In this document: one piece after another, positions 42,770-55,091 of the stretch
Position numbering within the stretch: the stretch's first letter is position 1
Layout: every line of letters starts with the position of its first letter
Source of the DNA: Puccinia triticina
Lineage: Eukaryota; Basidiomycota; Pucciniomycetes; Pucciniales; Pucciniaceae
DNA length: 64,000 bases
NCBI RefSeq assembly: GCF_026914185.1
Contig: NC_070573.1
Span: 2,721,501 to 2,785,500, forward strand
Direction of reading: 5' to 3'
The notes under the pieces: model-generated
Seen by the model: only the letters and a program-made list of their open reading frames with translations
Database searches by the model: none
Told to the model about the DNA's origin: nothing
Position numbers and translations under genes: made by a program

Positions 42770-43885
42770 CGATGGCGCCGAAACGGCAACCTTGGGCTGT
42801 TGAGCTACCTCGACGGAGCGCCCCCGGGACCATAGCCATTCCCGGGTGCCAGCATGACCGGTGCGACAGGTTGGCGCTCATCGCTGATGACCTCAGGCTG
42901 TGATGACCTCTGTAGGTGCCTGCTCGACTGAGTGGCATCACCCTGGCGTCCTGTACCGCCCACCTGGCGCATGTACGGCCGATGCGCCAGGTGGGTGCAC
43001 GTGCCTTTCACGATCCGCCGGTATCTCTATTCATCTCTGTTCATCAGTAGGGAAGTAGAAATTCCAAACTTCAGCTGACCCAACTTCGCCAGGAACTATT
43101 TATCGAACTCCACAGTCTCAAATAGAATCAAAAACCAACCTGCCATGATGTTCTCTCCGTTGATAATAATTGCGTACTTGACTGGCCTCTTCTCTCTAGG
43201 TGAGTCGACGTTTACGGCTGGCTGCTATCTAGTTCCACTGATTTTCTAATCCACCATCCTTCACTCAAGCTTCAAGCGTCTCGTTATCAAACGTTCGCGG
43301 CAGGAATGTGTTAGTCAAGTCGCACATCTCAACGAATGTGAGGAACTAGTTTGACCATCGCATCTCTTTCACTCATCCTAGGTTTCCTCGATCGACCTCC
43401 ACGAAAGAAGTAGGGAAAAGGTAGGTTACACTTATCTTAATTAACGGTGAGAAGTACAATCATAAAATGCAAGAGACTGACATATGATTCAAACCCATGT
43501 TGAAGCATGGATTGGTTTATGGGTGGATCAAGTAGAGGTGACCTCGAGTCTATCCAATCATAACGGACCGAAAAATGCCGCCCGATGGATCCAAAGGAAA
43601 GAATGCCCCCCCCCTCACTCTGGAGGTTGACTCCTCATCAACATCCACAAATCAATTGGCCATCTCGAGCATTTCAATTTGAAAAATTCCACCATTATTT
43701 CTGACCATGAGCCAGCCTATCTTGATTAACTAGTATGTTGTTATGTTTTGCATGAATACTCTGGCCAAAGCCAAGTAGAAAAGAGGTAGATGCATGTCTA
43801 CAAATGCAGATTCTCGGACTCAACCTTGGCTGGCAGAAATGAGCTAGAGTTTTTTAGCAGGTGCCCGGACTGCCAGAGGATGTTG
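42770..43885 (+). repeat. Dispersed repeat 'P', copy C
   Basis: Uninterrupted copy; serves as the empty-site reference for insertions in copy B. It begins around GATGGCGCCGAAACGGC and ends around CAGGTGCCCGGACTGCCAG. Confidence 0.8.
43148..43424 (+). CDS. Predicted secreted 44-aa peptide, three exons (copy C)
   Basis: Exons 43148-43199, 43270-43309 and 43382-43424, same lengths (52, 40, 43 nt) and phases as copy A. Introns start GTGAGT and GTTAGT and end AAG and TAG. The peptide starts MFSPLIIIAYLTGLFSLASS (signal peptide) and ends FPRSTSTKEVGKR. An alternative ATG one codon upstream exists (ATGATG). Compared with copy A, substitutions are spread but length, splice sites and stop are kept. 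The GTAGGT at the stop could be a further donor. Confidence 0.6.
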
Positions 43886-43993
43886 TTAAATTTCTAGCCT
43901 CTCCCAGCCTCTAGTTTTTTCAAAAACAGCTAAAATATTATTATCATAAAATTATAATCAAAATTACGACATATATACTAAAAGATAAAGTTG

Positions 43994-44204
43994 TGCAACT
44001 GCCATCAGTTGACATGCGCAGACTCAAAGGGAGCAGGTGGTGTTTAGCTGAACCTTTGTCATGTGTTACTTCAACAAAGCTTCAATGCACAGTCACTGTG
44101 CCTCATGCACAGTGACTGTGCAAGGAAACATTGTTATGTACTTGGGTGGAGTTTGAATGGCCATTATCCTGGAGCATCTTGCATGTCAACTGACAGCAGT
44201 TGCA
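43994..44204. mobile_element. 211-bp MITE with double GCACAGTCACTGTGC core
   Basis: Termini TGCAACTGCCATCAGTTGAC.. and inverse GTCAACTGACAGCAGTTGCA (22 of 24 match). The centre carries GCACAGTCACTGTGC (44087-44101) and GCACAGTGACTGTGC (44107-44121). A related copy in opposite orientation lies at 63359-63605. Confidence 0.8.
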
Positions 44205-45174
44205 TGACCTTTTCTTGTTGTGGTAGTTCTTTATTTGTTTTTCTCTAGACTTGTAGTTCTAGAAAGATTTAGACGTGTAGTTCTAAATATTTTTTACTCA
44301 AGATGTGTAGCTCTTGAGCAGTTTCTAGTTGTAGTCATCTGTCAGAAGTGTGACAGATCAGCTTGGTTTATATTTCCCTCTGATGTCATTGTAATAAATC
44401 ATTGAGTCAAAGCACATTCTTCTGTTGACCACCCTCAAGAAGTCATCAAGAGAAACAAGTCCCCAGCTCCTCTGCCAAAATTTCATCTTCATCCTCCCTT
44501 GACCTTGATGACGGGTCTGAAAATCTAACAGATGTACCCAAGGACCTCAACAGCAATGTGCATGCTTTGCTACAGAAAGCGGGCAAATTACCAAACCACA
44601 GCCAGTGGCTCCCCACTACAGTCTCAGACCAATTGGCACAAGCACAAGCAGCCGCCTGCTGCGCTTGTGCTCCCAAGTTTCTTCTCAAAGCCCTCAGCGC
44701 CAATACTGCCCAGCCCGCTTTTTTGGCTGCATCTTGCAGCAGTATACAGCTAACGCGGAAAAGCTTGCGGCCAGCTTTTGGCCTGCTGATTTCAGCCTCA
44801 AAGCCTGTATGTCTCCTGCACGTCAGGAATGCCATCAGAAGAAAAAGCCTAGTGTCTTTTTTTCCCACTTTGGGGCCTCAAGGGCTCCACCATTGGATTT
44901 CTGGAGTGATTTTACATCAATCCGGCCTTTCGCCGCTCCTGCCTCTCTCGCCCCTTGCCTGGCCCGGCACCCGGATCTAGCAAAACCAGCCAGCCAAACG
45001 GGGTTTGACTGCCTGTACACTGCAGCTGTACAAGCCTGTGGCTGAAATGCAGAAATCATTTCAGCCACAAAATTAGGCAAGATTTTCTGTGTTAGCTGTA
45101 TTCCGCTGCACATCCCTTTCAGACCTAGCCTAACTGAGCCTCTTGAACGGAGGGGGGGACACCCAAGTCCCAAG
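44205..45174. other. Unassigned; coding-like fragment shared with 27890-28018
   Basis: 44503-44720 reads DLDDGSENLTDVPKDLNS.., HALLQKAGKLPNHSQWLP.. in one plus frame, but it has no start, no domain and runs into low complexity. A related piece is at 27890-28018, so it is a repeat-borne gene fragment. 44215-44340 has TGTAGTTCTAG-type repeats. Confidence 0.4.
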
Positions 45175-45669
45175 TAGGAGAAACTTATGACTAATGTTGT
45201 GATTTTGGCTTGAGGTTTTGGGTTGTTTTTGGCTTTCTAGCCATATTTCTTCTTTTTCCCCTCACACAACCAAAACCGTTCCAACCCAGGTGAAGCTATG
45301 AAGGGGTGGAACATCCAAGCTTCTTGGCTTCCAGTTCCTGTCCTCAAAGTGAAAATCTGTTGCACAAGCTGGATTGGGCAAGACATCTAAAACAGAGCTT
45401 GGTTCCTGGGGATTGAATTGAATACTGTACTGTTTTTCAATACATTCACATGATACAGCTCAGAATGACCTTCAAAACCAAAAGTTTGAAGGAGCATGGA
45501 AAGAGAAGGGTTGGGTTTTCAGGGATGGGTGTAACAGCAAAAGATGGGGAAGAACCAGAGGATTCTCATGGTCCAAAGGGCGTGTGTGGGGCTGTTTGGG
45601 AACAAGGTCAAAATTGGAATGGCACAAATCCCCCACCAAAAGGCCTCAAACCCTCAGGCCAAAATGTGG

Positions 45670-45768
45670 ACATTAGTCCCAAGTCCCTCCTTTCGGAGGT
45701 CGCGCTTCGCGCCAGCCCAGGCTGTACCAGCGCCCTCCAATGTGGGGGACTTGTGTCAAGCTAGCTTT
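45670..45768. repeat. AAGTCCC hairpin element (TAGCTTAACACAAG family)
   Basis: GTCCCAAGTCCCTCC ... GGGACTTGTGTCAAGCTAG with internal TCGCGCTTCGCGCC. It is almost the same sequence as 33216-33307, about 12 kb away. 45175-45669 holds no supported gene. Confidence 0.7.
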
Positions 45769-46045
45769 TAGACAGACGATGAGATCAAAATGAACGCTAT
45801 CTGATGCAGGTATCTTGTAGATAGCAAGAGGGGCATGCAACTTCAAATGCGAAATCAACAGGATAAAACAAAGTTCCGGATTCATCGAGCCATCCAATCT
45901 CAGAACAAAAAACTTGCTTGATTAGGTGGGGCTAACTTGAGCATCAAACCCACTGTATTCAATTCTTGTATTTCTTTTTTCTAATAGCAGTATCACTATG
46001 GATGTTTGCACCAATCAGTCTTAATTATAAAGATACGGGGGTATT

Positions 46046-49000
46046 CTAATGTAGCACAAGATTGTCATTATTGGAAAACTCAATGTGCTTGAATTCATGG
46101 GGGTTTTCTCCATTCCCAAACGGCGCTACCCCAGGCTTCCTTGTTGCCACCTGCAATTCGGCCAGCTCTCGGCAACATTGACTATACTTCTGGTTTGCAA
46201 GGGTTTCTGCCGGCATGGTGGTTAACCTCGATTGTGCGTCTTTGGCGTTGGGGACGTCTGTTTGTTTAGATCGGACAGTCAAAATCGCATTCGACCATGT
46301 TCACTTTTCTTCAGGTTTTTTCTTTTTTTGATAGATGCTAATCTTCGACTCACCTAGGGAAGGATTCTGGTCAAAGAACCCACTCGGCTTGAGTGTGACC
46401 GTCAGCGTCTCTGCCGACATGACTGGGAATTGCTCCGGGGTTGGGATATGGTTCACTCCGAATGTGACATATGTTACCTGGAAATGTTATTTTTAAAAAG
46501 GGCCAGGAGAACAGTCAACAAAAGTCGTGCATATTAGAGTCGAGTGAATTGAGACGGACTATATCTTCATTCTCAATATTTTGATCATCAGCTAACCAGT
46601 TCTCAATGCTATCAACTGGTGTTTCCATCGTTCCTGGTACAAATTTACCCGAGCTGGAAGGTGATCGAACCTTGGTTAAGTTTTTCGATGACAGAGAAAG
46701 CCTTTTTTATGCTTCTGACTGCTCACGGATAATATTGGTGAGGGACGTAGGGGGTCACAAAGAAATCATGTTTCGCGAATGGGGCCCTTTGAGCAATCAT
46801 GGAATCCGCTTTAGCTAACATTGGCGGCTGATCTCTACACACCTGATGAAGGCCCCAAAAAATGACATTAATACGTGATTCAAATGGATAGTCAAGGAGA
46901 AAACAAGGAGGAGAAATCACATACGATTCTATATCCTATCGGTTCTTTGGATGCATAGTGCACTTTGTTCTGCAATGAGTATTCCGAAGTCAGTCAGGTA
47001 CTTGAATCAGGGTAATTAACCTTATAATGCAATGCGTCTGACTGGGTTGACTATTGACCAATACCTTCCTTTCGAATGGTCGTATTTTTGGGCTCCTTCG
47101 ACCGTACGCTTGAGCACCCTCCGATGTACCTACGGACGTGATTTGAAGATGCCTATTAGGATTGTGGAGAATTTTACGCCAAAAGACGCGGTGAACTTAC
47201 TTTGAATCCGTTTCCAAGATAATTTTCCGAAGACCCAGTCGGCTCCGACACTCCTACTACATCTGTTTGTACGACCGAATTCTGAGCAAAATTGTGGGTA
47301 AGCAATAAAAGACTTAAGAGGTCACACAGTTTGCAAAGGATCGAAGTACCTGCAAGCCATCGATCATTGGGTCGATTCCTGAATTCAGGAATATCAATCA
47401 ATCTCAGTGGATGATTCATCGCGCATAAATCCAAAGCATTCTCTTCTTACTAAGACAAAATGTATGCGCATGATGCTGCGCTATCAGTCCTGGGGCAATC
47501 CGTGTTCCAAATCCATCGGTATCTTCCCCGTCGGCTAATAGATACACATTTAAAATTCCAGAAAGCTTGACATCAAAACTTATCGTCCCATCTTGGAAGA
47601 AATTCCAATATAATCTGTTCAATTGAATTTCACTCGATTTGAGCCTTCTTTGACTACGACTTATTTCTGGTTTCTTCTGTCGCACTTGGACTTTAAAGCA
47701 ATTTTTGGACTGGAAACTTACAGATATTCGTAATTTGCAATGGTACCTACAAAATTGAAGAATTAGCTTTGCATATAACGCTTCTTTTCACTTGAATACA
47801 TCAGCAGCACGTTTAAACGATTGAAACTGCTTACAGATTATGGACACAACTAGCTTTCTGGATCTTACGGAGTGAGCCAGCCCGCCAGGTCTAAGATCAC
47901 TATGCTTCCATAACACGCCTTCTCATGTATAAAAAAAAGATATGTTCGAATGGTTATATGTGTCCATGAATGCACCCTAGCAGGATTTACAAGTAGACTG
48001 TTTTGGGGTGACAGAAACTGAAGCTTACCAGCATCTTCTTCATGTATACACACCGCATTGTTAATCACTACGGCTTTCCCTTCTAATGATACATTCACCG
48101 CGTCCAAGTATTGTATCGTGCCCAGACAATCGCATCCTAAACTGAGCGAATTCGCCAGATTACCCAGTCCATCTTTGGTGGATCAAACACACATGATGAG
48201 CGGTCTACATTGACTGCTGCGGTCGTGAATAGCGATCAATGAAAATATTCACATTCTCCAACGTCAAACGCAACTTTGGAAGGCAAATCAAAATGGGACC
48301 CAGCGGAATTTTGGTTAATTCAATTATCAAAACACGAATCCCCTTCAATTTTCATTCTAGGATCTGGGTGAAAGAGTATCTAAAAATCAAAGAACGGGCA
48401 CGCACATTTTCGATGGTGAGGGGTTTCGGGTGCGGCATAAGGGACAACCATTTCAGCGAGAGAGAGTCTGTAAAATAGGGGTCGGACCTGTCCCCGGTCT
48501 GTGTAAGTGACCGTGTTTATTACCAGACCTTCCCGATAGTTGAACCCGATGTGCATTTGCCACTTTTGCCACTTCAAGACATTCCCTTCCATACTGTCAT
48601 TGGTAAGATAAGGATGAGGAGAAAGATTATACTTGTTGGAACGGGACCGCATAAAACTGGAATAAAAAATCACTGATGAATCAGTCGAGGAAGGGGGGCT
48701 TACACGAAGCTGACACCTTCCGGTTGGACGACATGCAATGGCTTCAAATCTGGGCGCATCGTCCACGGTTGGTTATCCTGTTCGAGAGAGCTCTGATTGA
48801 GCAAGTGGGGCAAATAATCAAATTTGCGCATGGGGGGAAGGATCCTGTCTCTCCCGGATTGCTGCAACGCCTTCCGAAGATCCTCATCGTCAAGCTCGTC
48901 TTTTTCCTCGTGTAGCAGGGAGGGTGGCTGAGTGGTTCCGGAGGATAACTCAGGTCCCGGGATCCGATGCGGTGGGAAGTCGATGTGGATCACCTTCTTG

Positions 49001-50083
49001 GCTAGGATGTCCACGATCACTACGAAGTCGAGCGGGTGGGCGTACAAGTTCTGTGCGTGAAAGGGCAGCACTCGGCCCAGGGATGCTCTCAGCTCATCGA
49101 CAACTATTGGTGTTTTGTTTTTGATTCTCTGGTTCTCTTACTCCGTGTTCGACCAATCTGGCATACCTGTAAGAAAATGGGAAAAAGAAGTCAGCACGGA
49201 TCCTCGGCACCAATCTTTTTCTAACAATAATGTGGAATTAAGGTTGGAACTGAGACGAGAGATGATTGACATTAAACATTGTTGTAAGCGTTTAAAATTT
49301 CCAAACCGCGAATCATAACCGAGTGCCCATCCGTCGCCAAAGATTTGTTCCTTCGAGATCCCCACCTGGTAACAAAGGTCGATGACTCTGGGGTCATTCT
49401 TGGCGATCCGTTCGGCTTCGTCGACCTCTTCGATCGGGATACAAGAATGCGTGCCACTTGGTAGTTTTGTTGCTGGCTTCGAGACCGTCGGGCTCGATGG
49501 CTCCAGGCTCACTTCGATCAGGTAGCTCGAACCCGTCCCGACTTCGATCGCACAAACTTCGCATTCCCTCCTCAGCTCAATCGGACTCTGTCCGTCTGGT
49601 GATCGCTCGATCAGAATACCAAGGAATTTCAAGACCTCTTCCTTCTTCGGTTCGATCAAGTTGACATAGGTGATCTGGTGAAAATAAACATTATCATTTT
49701 CGCGTGTGGATCTCTAGGCAGCAGGGACACTACATTGCTGAGGCTTGTCATGGAAGATTTGGTGCAGGCTTTTAAACTTGGAGAGTCAACTTACCACAAC
49801 TTGACCGAGTTTCAGGGTCTGGTAAAGATAATCTGGGATTTTTTTGGGGGGTAGAACAGAGCAGAAAAAAAAGATCAATTTTTCAATTCTCTCTTACGGA
49901 TGAAGATAGTCCAAGAATTCAACCCTTTGCTGTCCCACATGCCGAGTTGATCTCGGCTGTCGATAATGGATCGAGGGGATGGTAGTGAGCCGGTCGAGCG
50001 GGATTGGGAGGTTTGTGATCTTTCGAGGGGTCGCACGGGCTTGCCTCCGGCTGGGCTTGAGCCTCGACAGATTGTTGGGTCAT
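46046..50083 (-). CDS. Copper amine oxidase, 19 exons, 795 aa
   Basis: Oxidises primary amines to aldehyde, ammonia and hydrogen peroxide using copper and topaquinone. Exons (right to left): 50083-49924, 49832-49795, 49674-49271, 49166-49142, 49050-48704, 48593-48406, 48273-48253, 48172-48029, 47918-47835, 47746-47722, 47614-47451, 47378-47350, 47281-47201, 47129-47043, 46969-46925, 46842-46727, 46653-46560, 46477-46354, 46257-46046. All phases join to 2388 nt. Landmarks: HPLDPLSTAEI; GWALGYDSRFG; NLYAHPLDF; YRLSLAEMVVPY; AFDVGEYG with the catalytic base Asp; LGCDCLGTIQYLDAV; HEEDAGVLWKH; IANYEY with the topaquinone Tyr; copper ligands in QHHAHTF and GVNHIP; RIDPMIDGLQ; IVNPNKVHY. No signal peptide is visible, so cytosolic or peroxisomal; the C-terminus DNLVLH is not a PTS1. 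No defect was found. Confidence 0.94.
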
Positions 50084-50249
50084 TATAATGAGGCCTGGAT
50101 ATCAGGTTCTTGGGGTGTGGTGATAAGTAGTTCCTTCGCGCTCCTTCCTCTACTAGGTGATTTTGTAACCCTCAAGTTCTCCAGCGAAAAGAGAAAGCCT
50201 TATAAGCTATCCCGAGTCGATGGCCCCGGGTGTATGAAGAAGTGAATTT

Positions 50250-51510
50250 GGCACTATTTTTAGACTATCAGTTAATGCAGGGGTTCCAGTCGGCTGAGGA
50301 TTCGGACTCCTTCAAGGCCGCTTATAATACACAAATAAGGTGGTTTGTCCAGTTCCCTGTACTGCCCTACCTTGAGCTTGTTTGTTATGCGCTCGATCTG
50401 ATTATCTGGCTTTCATCTCTAAGTACCCCAGCGTATCCCCCCGAGACTCCGAGTGAGGACAAACAATCGACACAAATAAAATGAAGACGAGCTAACGAAT
50501 TGCCCTCAAGCGCGACAGAGTCCAGGTGTCCAACCAAGTTCAACCGAGCCGAGAGGCAGTCCAAAGTTATCATCATTGGTTATCGGCATGGTCAACTATG
50601 TAATGTGGAATATTTTTATCAACTCTGCCCTGTGTGGTATCTCATTAGGGCACCAAAGTCAGTAACACTGACTTTGGTGAGCAACACTGCAGCCTACAGC
50701 TTGCATTTTTCTGGTATCGTGTCTTGATTCGGCTTGTCTGAGGTATTAAGCCGGTGGCCTTTGATCAGGTGTGCAGAAGAACAGACGCCTTGGAGGCATG
50801 CCATAACCCCTGTGTCGATCTGGTTCCATCGATGTAGTCCACAGACCTTGGATAAATCCGATTTGTCATAGCCAAGCAGAATCTGCCTGCTTTGTCTGAT
50901 CATGTCTTGGCTCACTTCAAACATTTTGCCACTCTAGGGCAGCCTCGGAGCATGCCGGGTTTGGCTCCCTCTCTTCTTCCCCCTTCCCAAACATCCCGAA
51001 TATTGTTGTTTTGTAGGGCAATCTTCGACTAACAACCGGTATCCACTGGGCTCAGAGCACATTGTATTGTCAACGAGGGGTTCCGCACCGAGCACTGCCA
51101 GGATATTGGTCAGACAAACCGTAACGCCTCGGATAGAGTGTTCGGCCACTTTTGCTCCGCCTCTTGTATGACCCACGGGGACATCGCAAGGACGAGCTTC
51201 GCCCACCACCACCCTCGTATTTATCCAAACAGTTCCACTTCCAGGCAATACATTTGCAGGCCATGTTTGGCAGCGTGATTATTACACAACTGGGGAACTT
51301 GCGCGCCGCGGAAAATGAACTCATCTCATATGCCACAGAAGATGAACTTGGCACCGAATAATAAACCTCCAGCTTTTGTTGTTTTCTTACCTTGGTGCAA
51401 TAAAAATTGTAAGGAAAAATGACCTGAGGGAATATATGAGTTTGGGCAGATTGGTCTCTATGCATCCGTGATAGAAAGCACAATGTTTACTTAGGGAGTT
51501 GAAAAATTGA
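50250..51510. other. Intergenic region, no gene supported
   Basis: Separates the amine oxidase start (50083, minus) from the small membrane-protein gene end (51514, minus). Open frames are short, overlapping and without motifs. Confidence 0.35.
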
Positions 51511-51513
51511 CTC

Positions 51514-52031
51514 TCAGGAGAGAGACTCGTTGCTGTTGTAAAACGATGCTGGCTTATCAAGTCGCTGGGGTGGGACCCGACCTTCAGCTTGGGCTTTGTC
51601 TTGTTCCTGAAATATGAAGGAATGAGTCGAAAATATTAAACCAAATCACGTCTGAAAAAAACTGGTTGGCTATCGGACTTTCCCATAAGACAGACAATAA
51701 GGGAATATAGTTACAATCTTCAGAATGCGCATGTATTCTGCACCGGCTGCAATGTTGGCGTTGTGAATCTGCCATATAGCCTGCCGAAACCGTTTGGAAA
51801 AAGATGTATTGGTGAGTGTTAGAATGGGACATCTCAAACTTTCTCTGGGACAAAGATCAGGAACACATACCCACAGGCCATAGACCGAAGCGGCTGCACA
51901 TGCTGTAAGATACGAGAAAGGACAAATCAGAGTGAGATCTTGCTTTTGGGGAACGTAATGTGAGCGTACTTACTTGTAACGATGGCACGATGGCCATAAT
52001 CGAGCAATGTTAAGCGAGGCCGAGGTGCCAT
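51514..52031 (-). CDS. 82-aa single-pass membrane protein, four exons
   Basis: Exons 52031-51974, 51902-51871, 51780-51715 and 51606-51514, with GTAAGT, GTATGT and GTAACT donors and AG acceptors. Phases join to 82 codons plus TGA. The protein starts MAPRPRLTLLDYGHRAIVTT, then a hydrophobic/aromatic helix (CAAASVYGLWAIWQIHNANI), then a polar tail (EQDKAQAEGRVPPQRLDKPA). The size, the short basic-amphipathic N-terminus and the single membrane helix resemble small mitochondrial inner-membrane proteins such as cytochrome oxidase assembly factors of the Cox14 type, but I cannot assign a family with certainty. High intron density in so short a gene is typical of basidiomycetes. Confidence 0.75.
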
Positions 52032-52866
52032 GTTCAAAGGTATGCGGTGAAGATGTCGAGTCGAGATGTGTTGACACAGCCAGACGTCTATCACACACCG
52101 GGGCCGATGGGGCGCCCCGAGGGCGATAGGGTTGCCCCCCTGGGACTCCAGGCGCAAGTCAATGACCGCAACGGTGCCGCTCAGTCTCGACATGTCCCAG
52201 GGGCGCACCACCGTGACGCACCTGAGGCGTCATGAACCGTGCCCGTTGCGCAATCTGGTCACGCACCTCTTGCGTAAATTGGATTGGCGCCAGTGGTCTC
52301 ACCGAGAAAGCGGTGCCACTGACATCATGCCCGGCCGATATGACATTGCTTCAAAACCCAACACAAGTCCGACCCGCTCGAGGCTTCCTACAGATATAGC
52401 ACTGCTGCTGGCAAGTAAGTCGCAGGACGCCGTGCCCCGAAGGAAAGTCTTTTTTGAGCTGCTGTCGGATCCACTGCTCCGTGCTTCCAGAACCGAAGTG
52501 CCCCTGGGCCTGATGTGTATGTATCTTTTGCCCACACAAGATACACATCCAACTGATGTGTGCTCATATTTCGACCTTGATTTATGTTTCTCCTACAGGT
52601 ACGATCGACGCTATAGTAGATATGTAAAAATCAATAACGTTCAAGTTTAGAAACAATCGAATCATCGATTAAAGGAAGCTATGGGGCTAGGTGAGAATAA
52701 AGAGCTCTCTGTTCTAACCCAGGCGCCCCTCTCTTTCACCCTCTAGGTTTAGATCAACCGCGCACGGCAGTAGTCCATAAAATCACAGTCAAATTTAAAA
52801 GTTAAGCTCAAGCAGCCAGAACAGTATCCGTCCTAGCAGATAGGGTTTTTAGTCATTATACAAAAG
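52032..52866. other. Intergenic, divergent promoter region
   Basis: Lies between the minus-strand small membrane-protein gene and the plus-strand secreted-protein gene, so it should contain both promoters. A 172-codon plus-strand frame (52132-52650) has no motif and no splice support and is not called. Confidence 0.4.
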
Positions 52867-53990
52867 ATGGTTTCCAGATGCTTGTTGGCCTGGCTATTGG
52901 TGCTTCCACATCTTGATCTGACTGCCGCCATGCACGCCTGGACGGACGCCGCTGCAACAACATCATACACACGCTTAGAAAGCCAGCCCCTGCCCAACCA
53001 GCTCACAACAATATCAGACGCAAAAGGTTGGTCTCATTTGTAATTTTCAGTGTGACATCAAACAATCAAGCAAAATAGGGGATTTGTACCGAGCCTCGCC
53101 CCTTTTTCCTCGCCACGCATCTGATAAACTTACTGGCATTCAGCTAACAAATCCTGCACACATCCTATTAGTTTCATCATTTTCAGCGGGTTCCATTTTT
53201 TCATGGATAAGAAAAAAAACTTTCCCACCCAAGATCAAGATTGACCCTGAACAAATTGCTTTTGCTGAGGATCCAGAGAATTTAAAGATCTATTACAATG
53301 CAATTTGTAAGTGGAATCTTCCTGATGCTAAAATGTTTGGATTCTCTACAAATGAACTTAGAGTCTCAGCAGTCTGAATAACTTACAACTTGACTGGTTC
53401 ATAGTTGATACAGAGCATGTACTTCCAGACCCCAAACGATCACCTGCTTACTTATGGTTGCAGGGTTGTAAGTTTTCACCGCTCAAACTTCTGCATGCTA
53501 TTTAATCTTTCTCTTGAGCATAAGAGGATACTCATTTCTTTTGCTTCTACCCTAAACTTGACACGCTCTTCAAAAAACAGTGAACATCGAGAATCACTAC
53601 ATTCAAAACGCATTTCGTCATAAGTACGTAACTACAGACAAAATTGTTTGGAATCTGCTGGAAAAGTTCAAGTCTGAAGAAAAAAAAAATCCACAAGAAT
53701 TGAGTGGTGATATGAAGCGCCAGCTTGAGTTAGCCCTGAACGAGCTATTACAAATGCAACAAAATGAAGACCAGGAAACGGCTGTACGGATTGCACATTA
53801 CATTTCAGTGTTTTGTGAGATAACTGGTACCAGACCAAAAGAGAGACATCAGTTAAACAAACTCATCATTAAGCATATCAAAAAATGGGGCCAAGACAAA
53901 CATTTCAATCGGCATGGTGAATACTTATATGTTTGCATGAGGCGAATTTGGCATGCATCACCATCAAAAATCCGTGGGAGAAAATTATGA
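52867..53990 (+). CDS. Predicted secreted protein, 229 aa, three exons
   Basis: Exons 52867-53026, 53187-53306 and 53581-53990; introns GTTGGT..TTTCAG and GTAAGT..AACAG; phases join exactly to 229 codons plus TGA. The N-terminus MVSRCLLAWLLVLPHLDL is a typical cleavable signal peptide, with cleavage expected near TAAMHA. The mature part is helical and charged: KIDPEQIAFAEDPENLKIYY, LLEKFKSEEKKNPQELSGDM, QLELALNELLQMQQNEDQET, ending SKIRGRKL. There are few cysteines, so it is not a cysteine-rich effector. No family is recognised. In a plant-pathogenic fungus such a gene would be listed as a candidate effector; that is inference from the signal peptide and lack of homologous motifs only. Confidence 0.75.
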
Positions 53991-55091
53991 AGCTCCTCAG
54001 GAGATTAGTTTATAGTACCTTCAGTTAAATAATTTCAACCCACACCATGTTGAAAAATAAAACCATACATAAAAATAGGAAATTTCCTTTTGTCATTATG
54101 AGTGTTGCAAATCTGCTCTATTTCCTTCAATTGATTTTCATCATTCTTTCCTTTAATCAAACCTACAATTTCTTTTTTTAATCAGCTTAAGTTACCCTAC
54201 ATCAAACTTAGAATCTCAGAAGCCTATTTTTTTGTCTGATCACAACCATTCAGGCCTATTTTGGAGCAATACAATTGGGCATTACACAAAAAAAATTGAA
54301 ACTTGATGGCATTCTCCAGGAATTTCCAATATTTTCTGTGATTTACAACTTGCCTATTTTGCTTCCAAATGGGGCCACTGTCTCTGAACCCTAAGAGAAA
54401 CTGCAGTAATGGCAGATTGAGGAAAGTTGTATTCTTCTGTTCTTATTTTCAACCTTCTTTTGGGATATTTTGGCTAACCTCAAATGCAACCCAATGCTCT
54501 GCAGTCAATCCACTGGGGCCTCAATCACAAACCCCATCAATCCAACACACAGCGCCAAGCACCCCAGGGTGTACAATGGTTGGCAGAGGCAATGTTGAAA
54601 GGCTACTCTGGCTACAAAAGTGCCTGTATTAGCATAGAACAGCAGGTACCCACTATGTGCTTGCCCCAAAAAGCTGTAGCGCAGCTGGTTACCCACTGCA
54701 GTGCTGCACTAAAGCTAGATATAGTGCATACAAGGGCAAAAGCACAAGTGCAGTGGTAAAAGCTACACTTTTGAGATAATATAGCGCAGCACAGCTGAAA
54801 ATATGTTTTTGCCACTAAAGGTGTGTTACATGCACTTTTCTGCTATAAAAGCACAATATTTCAGGGGCAGAAGGTCTGGCTATCCAGGCCCACAACTTCC
54901 TTGTCAATGGCTGGAAAAGGCTTGTTGAGTAAACACTCCCCTCAATGACTGGTTTGCTTTGGTCATCAAGAGGAGTAAATACTCTCCTCAACAACCTATA
55001 AAAATTTCTTCATTTTTCTACCAAGGGTGAGGGGGACCTCTGTAGAGGGGGGTGGTCTGGAGTTTGGTGGGACCATTCAGTCACCCAGATT
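53991..55091. other. No gene seen
   Basis: AT-rich, with a small palindromic-satellite remnant at 54905-55000 (CTCCTCAATGACTGG / GGTCATCAAGAGGAG). Confidence 0.4.

Noticed and set aside
44446..45173. Overlapping 100-146 codon open frames on both strands
   Set aside because: Mutually exclusive frames without family motifs. Only a short segment repeats at 27890-28018, so it is treated as a repeat fragment.
52132..52650. 172-codon plus-strand open frame upstream of the secreted-protein gene
   Set aside because: No recognisable motif or splice structure. It overlaps, antisense, a region expected to hold two divergent promoters.
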